A DNA stretch of 25,287 nt from Flavobacteriales bacterium. GTDB taxonomy: Bacteria; Bacteroidota; Bacteroidia; Flavobacteriales_D; Crocinitomicaceae. This document shows positions 1-7,442 of the stretch, piece by piece. The first letter of the stretch is position 1. The number at the start of each line of letters is the position of its first letter. The notes under the pieces are model-generated. The model saw only the letters and a program-made list of their open reading frames with translations. It was not told the origin of the DNA and made no database searches. The stretch is taken from NCBI GenBank assembly GCA_947458985.1, contig CANHBA010000007.1, forward strand, positions 1-25,287, written 5' to 3'. The position numbers were made by a program, and so were the translations under genes.

Positions 1-108
1 ATTAGCCACATGGCTGCCGTCTGCTGAAAGTACAGGATAGGTGCGTCCGCTTTCAGTACGCGGAAACTGACCACCAATGTAGAGTTTATATGTTTTGAGG
101 ATTTCCAT
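1..108 (-). CDS. Aldehyde dehydrogenase, N-terminal fragment (cut by window edge)
   Basis: Only the first 36 codons are inside the window, and the reading frame is open to base 1. The peptide begins MEILKTYKLYIGGQFPRTES, the N-terminal beta-strand and 'YIGGQF' pattern that opens NAD(P)-dependent aldehyde dehydrogenases. Its ATG overlaps the stop of the upstream dehydrogenase as TAATG, so the two are probably translationally coupled. It would be the last visible gene of the deoC operon. The catalytic part lies outside the window, so the family call rests on the N-terminus and on the neighbour. Tandem aldehyde dehydrogenases after deoC are, from memory, common in Bacteroidota. Confidence 0.72.
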   Translation of the reverse strand, partial: MEILKTYKLYIGGQFPRTESGRTYPVLSADGSHVAN

Positions 109-1556
109 TAGTTCTTGAATTGGAGGTAAGCACTGAGGCCATGGCGGCCACCCTCGCGGCCAAAACCGCTTTCTTTATAGCCACCAAAAGGTGAAGCAGG
201 GTCGAATTTGTTGTAGGTATTGGCCCAAACAACGCCGGCTTGCAATTGGCTACTGAGGCCAAAAATACGTGCACCGTTGGCCGTCCAGACACCAGCTGCC
301 AGACCGTAGGGCGAGTTATTGGCTTTTTGGACCACCTCTTCCATTGTTCGGAATGTTTGAATGGTGAGCACGGGGCCAAAAATCTCTTCTTGGGCGATGC
401 GCGCACTTTGTGCAACATCAGTGAAAATTGTTGGTTTGCAGTAGAATCCTTGGCTAGGCAGCGTGCATTCTGGCTGATATATTTCTGCGCCCTCGGCCAA
501 ACCGATGGAGAGGTATTTTTCGATGGTTTCGAGTTGCTTTTTGGAGTTGATGGCGCCGATATCGGTGTTTTTGTCGAGCGGATTGCCCACATAAATACTT
601 TGTAAGCGAAATTTCAACTTGTCCAGCACTTGTTCGGCAATAGATTCTTGGACAAATAGTCTTGAACCCGCACAACACACATGGCCTTGGTTAAAGAAGA
701 TAGAATTGATGATGCCCTCTACTGCTTGGTCAATTGGCGCATCTTCAAGGATGATATTTGCTGACTTACCGCCGAGTTCGAGCGTGACTTTTTTAGAGGT
801 GCCGATACACGCTTTTTGGATTTGCTTTCCAACGGCCGTGCTGCCCGTAAAGGCAATTTTATCTACGTTCGGATGTGCCACCAGCGCAGCGCCGGTATCG
901 CCATAACCTGTAACAATATTGACCACGCCAGCAGGAAGCCCAGCCTCTTGACAAATTTCGGCAAATTTGAGCGCTGTGAGCGAGGTGGTTTCTGCAGGCT
1001 TGAGTACAACGGTGTTGCCACAAGCCAAAGCAGGTGCAACTTTCCAAGCGAGCATCAGCAACGGGAAATTCCAAGGTGTAATTTGACCCGCAACACCCAA
1101 TGCCTCCATTTGCTGCCCTGGAAAAGCTTCTTGTAATTTGTCGGCCCAACCGGCATAATAGAAAAAGTGATTGCATGCCAACGGAATGTCGATGTCTCTC
1201 GACTCGCGAATAGGTTTACCGCCGTCTAAAGTTTCTAAAACAGCGAGTTCTCTTGCTTTTTCTTGCATGAGCCGCGCAATGCGAAACAAGTATTTGCCGC
1301 GTTCAGCCCCACTGAGTTGTGACCAAACGTTGTCATAAGCAGCCCGCGCTGCTTTTACAGCTAAATCAACGTCGGCAGCATTGGCCTGAGCAATTTGGGC
1401 CAGATGTTTTTCATCGGCAGGGTTCACAGTTGCAAAATAGCTTGCAGACAGTGGCGCTTGCCATTTGCCATCGATAAAAAGTTCGTATTGTGGCTTGATT
1501 TGGACCTGTGCGACAGACTCCAATGAAGGTACGAGGTTCCAGGTTGAGTTGCTCAT
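108..1556 (-). CDS. NAD(P)-dependent aldehyde dehydrogenase
   Basis: This is a full-length aldehyde dehydrogenase of 482 aa, the usual family size. It oxidises an aldehyde to the acid through a thiohemiacetal on cysteine. Visible landmarks are the oxyanion Asn in TPWNFP (N163), the cofactor-binding Lys in VLKPAE (K186), the FTGST Rossmann turn near 237-241, the general base Glu in LELGGKS (E260) and the nucleophile in NQGHVCCAGSR (C294, with C295 next to it). It lies 2 bp after deoC and overlaps the next dehydrogenase by one base. From this position I infer that the substrate is acetaldehyde released by the aldolase, giving acetate. Sequence alone does not fix substrate or NAD/NADP preference, and betaine-aldehyde-type enzymes share these motifs. 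Confidence 0.93.
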   Translation of the reverse strand: MSNSTWNLVPSLESVAQVQIKPQYELFIDGKWQAPLSASYFATVNPADEKHLAQIAQANAADVDLAVKAARAAYDNVWSQLSGAERGKYLFRIARLMQEKARELAVLETLDGGKPIRESRDIDIPLACNHFFYYAGWADKLQEAFPGQQMEALGVAGQITPWNFPLLMLAWKVAPALACGNTVVLKPAETTSLTALKFAEICQEAGLPAGVVNIVTGYGDTGAALVAHPNVDKIAFTGSTAVGKQIQKACIGTSKKVTLELGGKSANIILEDAPIDQAVEGIINSIFFNQGHVCCAGSRLFVQESIAEQVLDKLKFRLQSIYVGNPLDKNTDIGAINSKKQLETIEKYLSIGLAEGAEIYQPECTLPSQGFYCKPTIFTDVAQSARIAQEEIFGPVLTIQTFRTMEEVVQKANNSPYGLAAGVWTANGARIFGLSSQLQAGVVWANTYNKFDPASPFGGYKESGFGREGGRHGLSAYLQFKN

Positions 1557-1558
1557 GA

Positions 1559-2482
1559 TTAGTCGATTGAAAAGTAGGCAGCCGATTGGTATTTGCCAGT
1601 CAGCTGTTTTTGATATTGCATCAGAAGGTCGTTGGCCAAGCTACTCGCGCCGAAGCGGTACCATTCGTTGGTCAGCCAGGCCTCGCCCAACACTTCCTTC
1701 ACCATTAATAAATGTTGCAGTGCTAATTTGGAGGAAGAAATGCCGCCAGCGGGCTTCATGCCAATCATTTGACCTGTTTTGTCGAAGTGATCTTTAATGG
1801 CACCAAGCATGGTATGCACTACTGGAAAAGTAGCGGCTGGCTGAATTTTACCCGTTGAAGTTTTGATGAAATCGGCTCCGGCAGCAATTGCTAAATCGGA
1901 AATCTTGCGGACTTGATCCAAGGAGTCGAGCTCGCCTGTTTCGAAGATAACTTTGAGGCGGGCCACACCACAAAGGGCTTTAATAGCTGCAATTTCGTCG
2001 TAGACAAATTGGTAATCACCGGCCAAGAAACGGCCGCGCGAGATGACCATATCGATTTCGTCGGCACCGTTGTCTAAGGCATATAAGGTGTCGAGTTTCT
2101 TTACCTCAAAAGGCGCTTGCCCAGATGGAAAAGCAGTAGAAACGCTCGCAACTTTGATGCCCGATGCACCAAGCGCTTTTTTAGCCACTCCCACCATTGT
2201 TGGGTAGACACAAACGGCAGCAACTGTTGGCAAATCAGGTGCTTGGTCGTGTAAATGTTGGGCTTTATAGCAAAGCTGCCGAACTTTAGCGGGGGTATCT
2301 TTTCCTTCTAAAGTAGTGAGGTCAATCATGGAAAGTGCCATGCGCAAACCTTGCAATTTGGCCGCACCTTTGATACTGCGCGCTTGAATGCGTGCGATGC
2401 GCTCTAGGGTTCCAATTTGATCTATGGAAGGTGACAGCGCAAGTAAGGAAGATAATTCTGGTGTTGAAAGGGTTCCAAGCAT
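1559..2482 (-). CDS. deoC: Deoxyribose-phosphate aldolase, long eukaryote-like type
   Basis: DeoC cleaves 2-deoxyribose-5-phosphate to acetaldehyde and glyceraldehyde-3-phosphate in deoxynucleoside catabolism. The catalytic set is visible: D144 in EIDMV, the Schiff-base Lys K207 in DFIKTSTGK, and K243 in GMKPAGG. At 307 aa it is longer than the roughly 250-260 aa E. coli-type enzyme. It carries the N-terminal DLTTLEGKDT segment (54-63) and the C-terminal FGASSLANDL...LTGKY pattern that I recall from the animal DERA family. It lies 34 bp after the acidic-tail gene and 2 bp before the aldehyde dehydrogenase, all on the minus strand. A hairpin and a TAACTTTG box sit directly before its ATG. Confidence in the function is high; the eukaryote-like grouping is from memory of the family. 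Confidence 0.95.
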   Translation of the reverse strand: MLGTLSTPELSSLLALSPSIDQIGTLERIARIQARSIKGAAKLQGLRMALSMIDLTTLEGKDTPAKVRQLCYKAQHLHDQAPDLPTVAAVCVYPTMVGVAKKALGASGIKVASVSTAFPSGQAPFEVKKLDTLYALDNGADEIDMVISRGRFLAGDYQFVYDEIAAIKALCGVARLKVIFETGELDSLDQVRKISDLAIAAGADFIKTSTGKIQPAATFPVVHTMLGAIKDHFDKTGQMIGMKPAGGISSSKLALQHLLMVKEVLGEAWLTNEWYRFGASSLANDLLMQYQKQLTGKYQSAAYFSID

Positions 2483-2483
2483 A

Positions 2484-2507
2484 ACCCAAAGTTAAAAAAA
2501 CTTGGGT
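2484..2507 (-). promoter_or_regulatory. Hairpin with embedded TAnnTTTG box before deoC
   Basis: On the minus strand ACCCAA-GTT and AAC-(T)-TTGGGT form a 9-bp stem with one bulged base and a T-only loop of five. It ends two bases before the deoC ATG. The 3' half contains TAACTTTG (plus-strand 2487-2494), a perfect Bacteroidota -7 box, but I see no TTTG at the proper distance upstream. It could be an internal promoter, a structure over the deoC translation start, or a weak attenuator. It is not a canonical terminator, because the T-run is in the loop. Confidence 0.35.
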
Positions 2508-2516
2508 ACGTAGGTT

Positions 2517-2864
2517 TTAATCTTCTTCGTCGTCGGAAGGTTCGTCGTCGGCAAAATCGTCGGCGTCGTCCTCTTCGTCGTCGTCCTCATTGAGGTCGTC
2601 ATCTTTGATGTCGTCTGGCTTGTCAAAGTCGTCGTCGAAGTCGTCGTCTTCAACTACAGCCTTGGCTTTTGGCTTTACTTTATTGATTTTCACCAAATAA
2701 ATGACTTCGTCGGTTTCCCAAACGAGGGCGTCTAGCACCTCACCAGTAGGCGTTTTGATGGAAGTTAAGTGATTGATGTACCCGTCCGGGAAATCTCGGA
2801 GAATTTGTTTTTTCTGCTCAATGGTCAGCTTGTCGTAACTGATGATCGCTCTTCTTTTTGACAT
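2517..2864 (-). CDS. Conserved small protein with acidic C-terminal tail
   Basis: The product has 115 aa. Residues 1-65 form a compact basic/hydrophobic domain (MSKRRAIISYDKLTIEQKKQ...), and residues 72-115 form a tail in which 31 of 44 residues are Asp or Glu. The head resembles a small Bacteroidota-specific family that I recall as hypothetical, sometimes loosely named DNA primase; I see no primase motif. The tail is encoded by a run of gtc/tcg triplets (about 2519-2650), which could expand or contract by slippage in frame. It has its own well-formed promoter in the divergent gap with radA and may lead the deoC operon. The function is unknown. The tail suggests a nucleic-acid mimic or a binder of a basic partner, but that is inference. 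Confidence 0.8.
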   Translation of the reverse strand: MSKRRAIISYDKLTIEQKKQILRDFPDGYINHLTSIKTPTGEVLDALVWETDEVIYLVKINKVKPKAKAVVEDDDFDDDFDKPDDIKDDDLNEDDDEEDDADDFADDEPSDDEED

Positions 2865-2887
2865 AGGATTGACAACTATTTACACGG

Positions 2888-2917
2888 CAAAATTATATTT
2901 TTTGATATTGTGGCAAA
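2888..2917 (-). promoter_or_regulatory. Bacteroidota-type promoter for the acidic-tail gene / deoC operon
   Basis: Read on the minus strand, TTTG (plus 2914-2917) is followed after 18 nt by TAATTTTG (plus 2888-2895). This matches the TTTG - about 19 nt - TAnnTTTG consensus of the Bacteroidota primary sigma factor. Transcription would begin near 2881, leaving a leader of about 17 nt before the ATG at 2864. Confidence 0.65.
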
Positions 2918-3011
2918 CAACAGATTAAAAAATCTTTAAAAAAATAATTTTCTTTTTCGTAATGTTACGGATTAAGTCCTTAAATGCCAGCAGCCGACAA
3001 GCTTTTTTGAA

Positions 3012-3019
3012 TACCTTTG
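3012..3019 (+). promoter_or_regulatory. -7 box of the radA promoter
   Basis: TACCTTTG matches TAnnTTTG exactly and ends 18 nt before the radA ATG at 3038. No clear TTTG -33 element is seen at the right distance, so this is a partial match. It would also serve the following genes down to ricT/gldH if they form one transcript. Confidence 0.45.
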
Positions 3020-3037
3020 TTCAAACGAAAAGATTCC

Positions 3038-4396
3038 ATGTCAAAAGCAAAATCAGCCTTTTTTTGTCAAAATTGCGGTCATGAGGCAGCCCAATGGCTC
3101 GGAAAATGCCCCAGTTGCAAAGAGTGGAATACCTTCGTAGAAGAGCGTACCGAAAAAACACCCAAACACGTGGTGAGTTTTTCTAAATCATCAAAAGCAC
3201 AACAAGCCGTACTGATTCAAGAAGTGCAAAAGAGCGAAGAAAGCCGCATTGCGCTCAAAGATTTCGAGCTAAACAGAGTGCTTGGTGGCGGAATCGTTCC
3301 GGGTTCGATCAACCTACTCGGCGGCGACCCCGGCATTGGTAAATCAACCCTTCTGCTCCAACTCGCCATTAAAGAGCAACTCAAAGTGCTTTATGTTTCT
3401 GGCGAAGAAAGCGAACAACAAATTCGCATGCGCGCCGAACGCCTTGGCTTAGACAACCCCAACTGTTACCTGCTCACCGAGACCAACCTTCAACAAGTTT
3501 TGGTGCAGGCCGAGGCCATTCAGCCACAGTTACTCATCATCGATTCCATCCAAACCCTCTACACAGACAGTGTAGAAAGCTCGCCAGGTTCGGTGGTTCA
3601 GGTGCGCGAGTGCACCGCAAACTTGCTGCGCTTTGCCAAACAATCCGACATTCCCATCTTTTTAATTGGGCACATCACCAAAGACGGCACCATTGCCGGA
3701 CCAAAAGTTTTAGAGCACATGGTAGACTCCGTCTTGCAATTTGAAGGCGACCGCCATCACATCTATCGCTTATTGCGCAGTATCAAAAACCGTTTTGGTT
3801 CAACCAACGAACTCGGCATTTACAGCATGCAAGGCAATGGCCTTTTACCCGTAGCCAATCCCTCCGAAGTTTTGGTTTCGATTGGCTCTGAAGCCTTAAG
3901 CGGCGTTGCTGTGGCCTCAATGGTCGATGGAATTCGTCCGCTGCTCATTGAAGTACAAGCGCTTGTTTCCTCTGCCGCCTACGGGACCCCCCAACGGTCG
4001 TCGACAGGTTTTGATGTCAAGCGCCTTAATATGCTGCTCGCCGTCCTAGAAAAACGCTGCGGCTTTCGTTTGGCAGCTAAAGATGTCTTCTTGAATATCG
4101 CCGGCGGCATCAAAGTAGACGACCCCGCCATCGACCTCGCAGTGGCCATGGCAATCTTGTCTTCCAACGCCGACCTCGCCATTGACAAAACCATCTCTTT
4201 TGCAGCCGAAATTGGCCTTAGCGGAGAGCTCCGACCTGTAAATAGGCTAGAACAGCGCCTTGGCGAACTCGAGAAACTCGGCTACAAAAAAATCATTGTG
4301 TCCAAATATTCGAAAGGAATCAAAGGGCACAAACACCAAATTGAAATCATCCCTTGCACCAAAATCGAAGAAGTGGTGCGAGCGGTATTTGCTTAA
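3038..4396 (+). CDS. radA: DNA repair protein RadA (branch-migration ATPase)
   Basis: RadA is a RecA-like hexameric motor that extends D-loops in homologous recombination. Domains are in the standard order: a C4 zinc finger (C10, C13, C24, C27), Walker A GGDPGIGKST (95-104), Walker B around LLIIDSIQ (165-172), the RadA signature KNRFG (250-254), and a C-terminal Lon-protease-like domain from about 280 that lacks proteolytic function in this family. I chose ATG 3038 over an in-frame TTG at 3017, because MSKAKSAFFCQNCG is the usual RadA N-terminus and the TTG overlaps the putative -7 box. The protein has 452 aa, normal for the family. rsmI starts 3 bp after its stop. Confidence 0.97.
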   Translation: MSKAKSAFFCQNCGHEAAQWLGKCPSCKEWNTFVEERTEKTPKHVVSFSKSSKAQQAVLIQEVQKSEESRIALKDFELNRVLGGGIVPGSINLLGGDPGIGKSTLLLQLAIKEQLKVLYVSGEESEQQIRMRAERLGLDNPNCYLLTETNLQQVLVQAEAIQPQLLIIDSIQTLYTDSVESSPGSVVQVRECTANLLRFAKQSDIPIFLIGHITKDGTIAGPKVLEHMVDSVLQFEGDRHHIYRLLRSIKNRFGSTNELGIYSMQGNGLLPVANPSEVLVSIGSEALSGVAVASMVDGIRPLLIEVQALVSSAAYGTPQRSSTGFDVKRLNMLLAVLEKRCGFRLAAKDVFLNIAGGIKVDDPAIDLAVAMAILSSNADLAIDKTISFAAEIGLSGELRPVNRLEQRLGELEKLGYKKIIVSKYSKGIKGHKHQIEIIPCTKIEEVVRAVFA

Positions 4397-4399
4397 GCC

Positions 4400-5074
4400 A
4401 TGCCTAGACTGATCCTCGTTCCTACTCCTATCGGCAATCTCGAAGACATCACGCTTCGTTCGCTGCGCATATTGCAAGAAACACCCCTCATTTTTGCCGA
4501 AGACACACGTGTTACCAATAAACTCTTGAATCATTTTGAAATCAAGAAAAAAGTGTTGGCTTTTCATGCCCACAACGAACACCGCTTCCTAGACAAAACA
4601 ATTGAGCTTATCCAACAACACGAATTTTGTGTGTTGGTTTCTGATGCGGGCACACCCGGCATTTCTGACCCTGGATTTTTATTGGTGCGGGCTTGTGTTC
4701 AGGCAGGTATTGAAGTCGAATGCTTGCCCGGCCCAACTGCATTTGTACCAGCATTAGTCGCTTCTGGCTTTCCTTGCGATAAATTTGTTTTCGAAGGATT
4801 CTTACCCCATAAAAAAGGACGCCAAACACGCATACAAGCATTGGCACAAGAAAACCGCACGGTTGTTTTGTACGAGTCGCCTCACCGCATTGCCAAAACA
4901 CTTGGCCAAATGTGCGAATGGCTCGACCCTCAAAGAGAAGCATGCGTGGTCAGAGAAATCAGCAAGAAATTCGAGACCTACCACCGCGGTACATTAGCCG
5001 AACTCCAAACCTATTTTGCAACGCACGAAGCCAAAGGAGAAATCGTATTGCTCTTGAAAGGAAACACCGAATAA
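4400..5074 (+). CDS. rsmI: 16S rRNA (cytidine1402-2'-O)-methyltransferase
   Basis: RsmI methylates the 2'-OH of C1402 in the decoding centre of 16S rRNA using SAM. The start LILVPTPIGNLEDITLRSL and the following FAEDTR are the characteristic tetrapyrrole-methylase-fold signature; SDAGTPGISDPG and LPGPTAFVPALV are the SAM-binding glycine-rich loops. At 224 aa it is short compared with the roughly 285 aa E. coli form, because the C-terminal extension is missing; I believe this is usual in Bacteroidota. It starts 3 bp after radA and is followed by the delta' gene, so one transcript is likely. Confidence 0.95.
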   Translation: MPRLILVPTPIGNLEDITLRSLRILQETPLIFAEDTRVTNKLLNHFEIKKKVLAFHAHNEHRFLDKTIELIQQHEFCVLVSDAGTPGISDPGFLLVRACVQAGIEVECLPGPTAFVPALVASGFPCDKFVFEGFLPHKKGRQTRIQALAQENRTVVLYESPHRIAKTLGQMCEWLDPQREACVVREISKKFETYHRGTLAELQTYFATHEAKGEIVLLLKGNTE

Positions 5075-5100
5075 TTGCCGCATTTTCGCTATTTTTGAAG

Positions 5101-6219
5101 GTGCAATTTCAGCAAATCATAGGTCAAACAACCCTCAAGCTAGAGCTCATTCGCGAAATCGAATCAGGCAAAATTGCACACGCCCAGTTACTACAAGGCC
5201 CCGCAGGCCATGGTGGGCTTCCGCTCGCATTGGCATTTAGTCAGTATTTATTTTGTACGAACCGCCAAGCCAACGATAGCTGTGGCCAATGCGCTTCCTG
5301 TCAGAAAGTTCAGCAACTCCAGCACCCCGACCTCCATTTTGTATATCCAGTGGTGCAAAGTATTGGCAAAACCTCTGATCTCTTTTTAGCCGACTGGCGC
5401 GCACAACTCCAGCAAAATCCATATTTCGATTTATTTCAATGGACCGAGCGCATCGACAACAAATTGCGCAAACCCATCATCGGAACCGAAGAAAGCAAAG
5501 AAATCATTCGCAAACTGAACTTCAAAGGATACGAAGGTGGCTATAAAGTCATGATCATCTGGCAACCCGAAGAAATGAACGCCGATTGCGCCAACAAACT
5601 GCTCAAAATTCTTGAAGAGCCGCCAGCGCAAACACTTTTTTTGTTGGTCAGTGAAGACGCCAGCAAGCTCATGATCACCATTCAGTCCAGAACCCAACTG
5701 ATCCGCGTACCAAAAATTGGTTCAGAGGACCTCAGTACCTACTTACAGCAGACCAAAAATCAAAACCGCACCAATGCCGACGCCGTGTCAGCGTTTGCCG
5801 ATGGTTCGTTTTTAGCTGCACTTGCTTACCTAGAAACCTCAGATAACCAAGACCAGCAGCGCAATCAGTTTATCCAACTTATGCGCGTTTGCTACAAAAA
5901 AGAAGTGCTCGCCATGATGGATTGGGCCGATGACCTCGCCACGATCGGCAAGGAAAGACAAAAACTGTTCATCCAATACACCCTTCATATGTTGCGCCAA
6001 AGTATCCTGACCAACTATATGGGCGACACCCTCACCAAAGTTTCTTCAGAAGAAGCTGCGTTTTTAGAAAAATTTGCACCGTTCATTTCAGGCAACAACA
6101 TCCGTGAGTTCATGACCACACTAGATGCTGCCTACTACCAAATTGACCGCAATGCCAACGCACGCATCCTATTTACACAACTTTGTTTTCAAACAATGCG
6201 CTACATCCATCAGGCGTAG
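5101..6219 (+). CDS. holB: DNA polymerase III subunit delta' (clamp-loader)
   Basis: The protein has 372 aa if translated from GTG 5101. A TTG at 5095 is the alternative, and an open frame extends further back inside rsmI. GTG gives MQFQQIIGQTTLK, matching the usual 'F..IIGQ' start of clamp-loader subunits. It has the AAA+ region with a Walker A position (QGPAGHGGLPLA) that lacks the GKT/S triad, as expected for the non-ATPase delta' subunit. A zinc module of the C-(8)-C-x2-C-x2-C type (C58 to about C73) and the sensor region LLKILEEPPAQTLFLLV follow. The SRC motif reads SRT. It lies between rsmI and the ricT homologue, the same association as in Bacillus. The paralogue DnaX would share motifs but keeps Walker A. 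Confidence 0.88.
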   Translation: MQFQQIIGQTTLKLELIREIESGKIAHAQLLQGPAGHGGLPLALAFSQYLFCTNRQANDSCGQCASCQKVQQLQHPDLHFVYPVVQSIGKTSDLFLADWRAQLQQNPYFDLFQWTERIDNKLRKPIIGTEESKEIIRKLNFKGYEGGYKVMIIWQPEEMNADCANKLLKILEEPPAQTLFLLVSEDASKLMITIQSRTQLIRVPKIGSEDLSTYLQQTKNQNRTNADAVSAFADGSFLAALAYLETSDNQDQQRNQFIQLMRVCYKKEVLAMMDWADDLATIGKERQKLFIQYTLHMLRQSILTNYMGDTLTKVSSEEAAFLEKFAPFISGNNIREFMTTLDAAYYQIDRNANARILFTQLCFQTMRYIHQA

Positions 6220-6220
6220 C

Positions 6221-6247
6221 TTTGACTAACTTTATTTATTAACTTTA
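6221..6247 (+). promoter_or_regulatory. Possible promoter before the ricT homologue
   Basis: TTTG (6221-6224) is followed after 15 nt by TAACTTTA (6240-6247), a one-base mismatch to TAnnTTTG, in an A/T-rich 44-bp gap. The spacing is short and the last base is wrong, so this is a weak candidate. A start here would give the ricT-gldH part independent expression. Confidence 0.3.
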
Positions 6248-6263
6248 CCACAAAAAAAATCAA

Positions 6264-7442
6264 ATGGGTTGTGCGTCATGTAGTAGCGGTGGAGGAACAC
6301 CAAAAGGTTGTAAAAACAACGGCACATGCAGCAGTGGCGGATGCAATAAACTTGAAGTTTTTGATTGGCTTGCCAACATCAGCTTACCAGAAGGCCAAAG
6401 CACTTTTGACCTTGTAGAAGTCCGTTTCAAAAATGCCCGTAAAGCATTTTACCGCAATGCGGACCACCTCTCTTTGCAAACTGGCGATGTCATTGCCGTA
6501 GACACCAGCCCGGGCTGGGACATCGGTGTGGTATCTGCCCTTGGCGAACTCGCCCGCATTCAAGTCAAGAAAAAAGCACCTAACCTTAAAGCAATGGAAT
6601 GCAAAAAAATCTTGCACATTGCTACCCAAGAAGAAATCGACAAATGGATCAAAGGACGTGGTTTGGAGCGCGAACTCCTCACGCAGTCGCGCACTTTTGC
6701 CCAAAACTTGCGCCTCGACATGAAAATCTCCGATGTCGAATACCAAGCAGACCTCAGTAAAGCGACATTTTACTATACCGCCGAAGGACGCATCGATTTT
6801 CGCCAACTCATCAAAGACATGGCCGATCGCTTTAAGGTTCGTGTAGAAATGCGGCAAATTGGCTCGCGTCAAGAAGCAGCACGCCTCGGAGGCATTGGCT
6901 CTTGCGGCCGCGAACTTTGTTGCAGCACTTGGCTTACCGACTTCAGATCTGTATCTACTTCAGCTGCCCGCTACCAGCAACTTTCTTTGAATCCTCAAAA
7001 ATTAGCTGGTCAATGTGGCAAGCTCAAATGCTGCCTCAATTACGAGCTCGACATGTACCTCGACGCCATCAAGTCAATGCCGAAAGCCGACGGCAAGCTT
7101 CAGACTGAAAAAGGCGACGCCATTCACATGAAAACCGACGTTTTCAAACGCATCATTTGGTACGCCTACAAAGGCGAAAATGGCATGGTGGCACTCACAC
7201 CTGAGCGCGTTGCCGAAATCAAAAAACTCAACAAAGACGGCGTCAAGCCCAAAGACCTCGCCGACTTCGCTCAAGTCAAAGAAAAGGTAGAAGAAATCGG
7301 GTATCAAAACGTTGTTGGCCAAGACAGCCTCACGCGCTTTGAAAAATCCTTCAGCAACAACAACAATAACAAGAAAAGAAGACCCAATCGCAAACCACGC
7401 AAACCGAACCCCGGAGGGCCAAAAAATGAAAAAGCTAATTAG
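6264..7442 (+). CDS. ricT: PSP1-domain protein, RicT (YaaT) homologue
   Basis: The protein has 392 aa. The core shows the RicT/PSP1 signature GIGSCGRELCCSTWL (C214, C219, C220) and GQCGKLKCCLNYE (C251, C256, C257). In Bacillus subtilis the corresponding cysteines hold an Fe-S cluster in the RicA-RicF-RicT complex, which works with RNase Y in mRNA maturation. The N-terminus adds five more cysteines in a Gly/Ser/Asn-rich stretch (C3, C6, C16, C22, C27), and the tail (about 365-392) is Asn-, Lys- and Arg-rich and probably disordered. Its position after holB repeats the Bacillus order holB-yaaT. No RicA or RicF gene is visible here. Its last 17 bases overlap gldH. The family is certain; the role in this phylum is inferred. 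Confidence 0.9.
   Translation: MGCASCSSGGGTPKGCKNNGTCSSGGCNKLEVFDWLANISLPEGQSTFDLVEVRFKNARKAFYRNADHLSLQTGDVIAVDTSPGWDIGVVSALGELARIQVKKKAPNLKAMECKKILHIATQEEIDKWIKGRGLERELLTQSRTFAQNLRLDMKISDVEYQADLSKATFYYTAEGRIDFRQLIKDMADRFKVRVEMRQIGSRQEAARLGGIGSCGRELCCSTWLTDFRSVSTSAARYQQLSLNPQKLAGQCGKLKCCLNYELDMYLDAIKSMPKADGKLQTEKGDAIHMKTDVFKRIIWYAYKGENGMVALTPERVAEIKKLNKDGVKPKDLADFAQVKEKVEEIGYQNVVGQDSLTRFEKSFSNNNNNKKRRPNRKPRKPNPGGPKNEKAN

Noticed and set aside
86..592. Long open frames antisense to or out of frame with the aldehyde dehydrogenase gene (also 240-605, 619-906, 859-1176)
   Set aside because: They lie inside a gene with intact catalytic motifs, lack recognisable domains and look like shadow frames.
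2958..2969. CGTAA-TG-TTACG palindrome in the divergent gap before radA, as an operator
   Set aside because: A single 12-bp dyad in AT-rich DNA without a second copy or a candidate regulator nearby; chance is likely.
4912..5100. An N-terminal extension of the delta' protein beginning inside rsmI
   Set aside because: The extension is the out-of-frame reading of rsmI, and family members start at the IIGQ segment.
6384..6872. 162-aa antisense frame inside ricT
   Set aside because: The ricT frame has all family motifs; the antisense frame has none and no promoter-like sequence.
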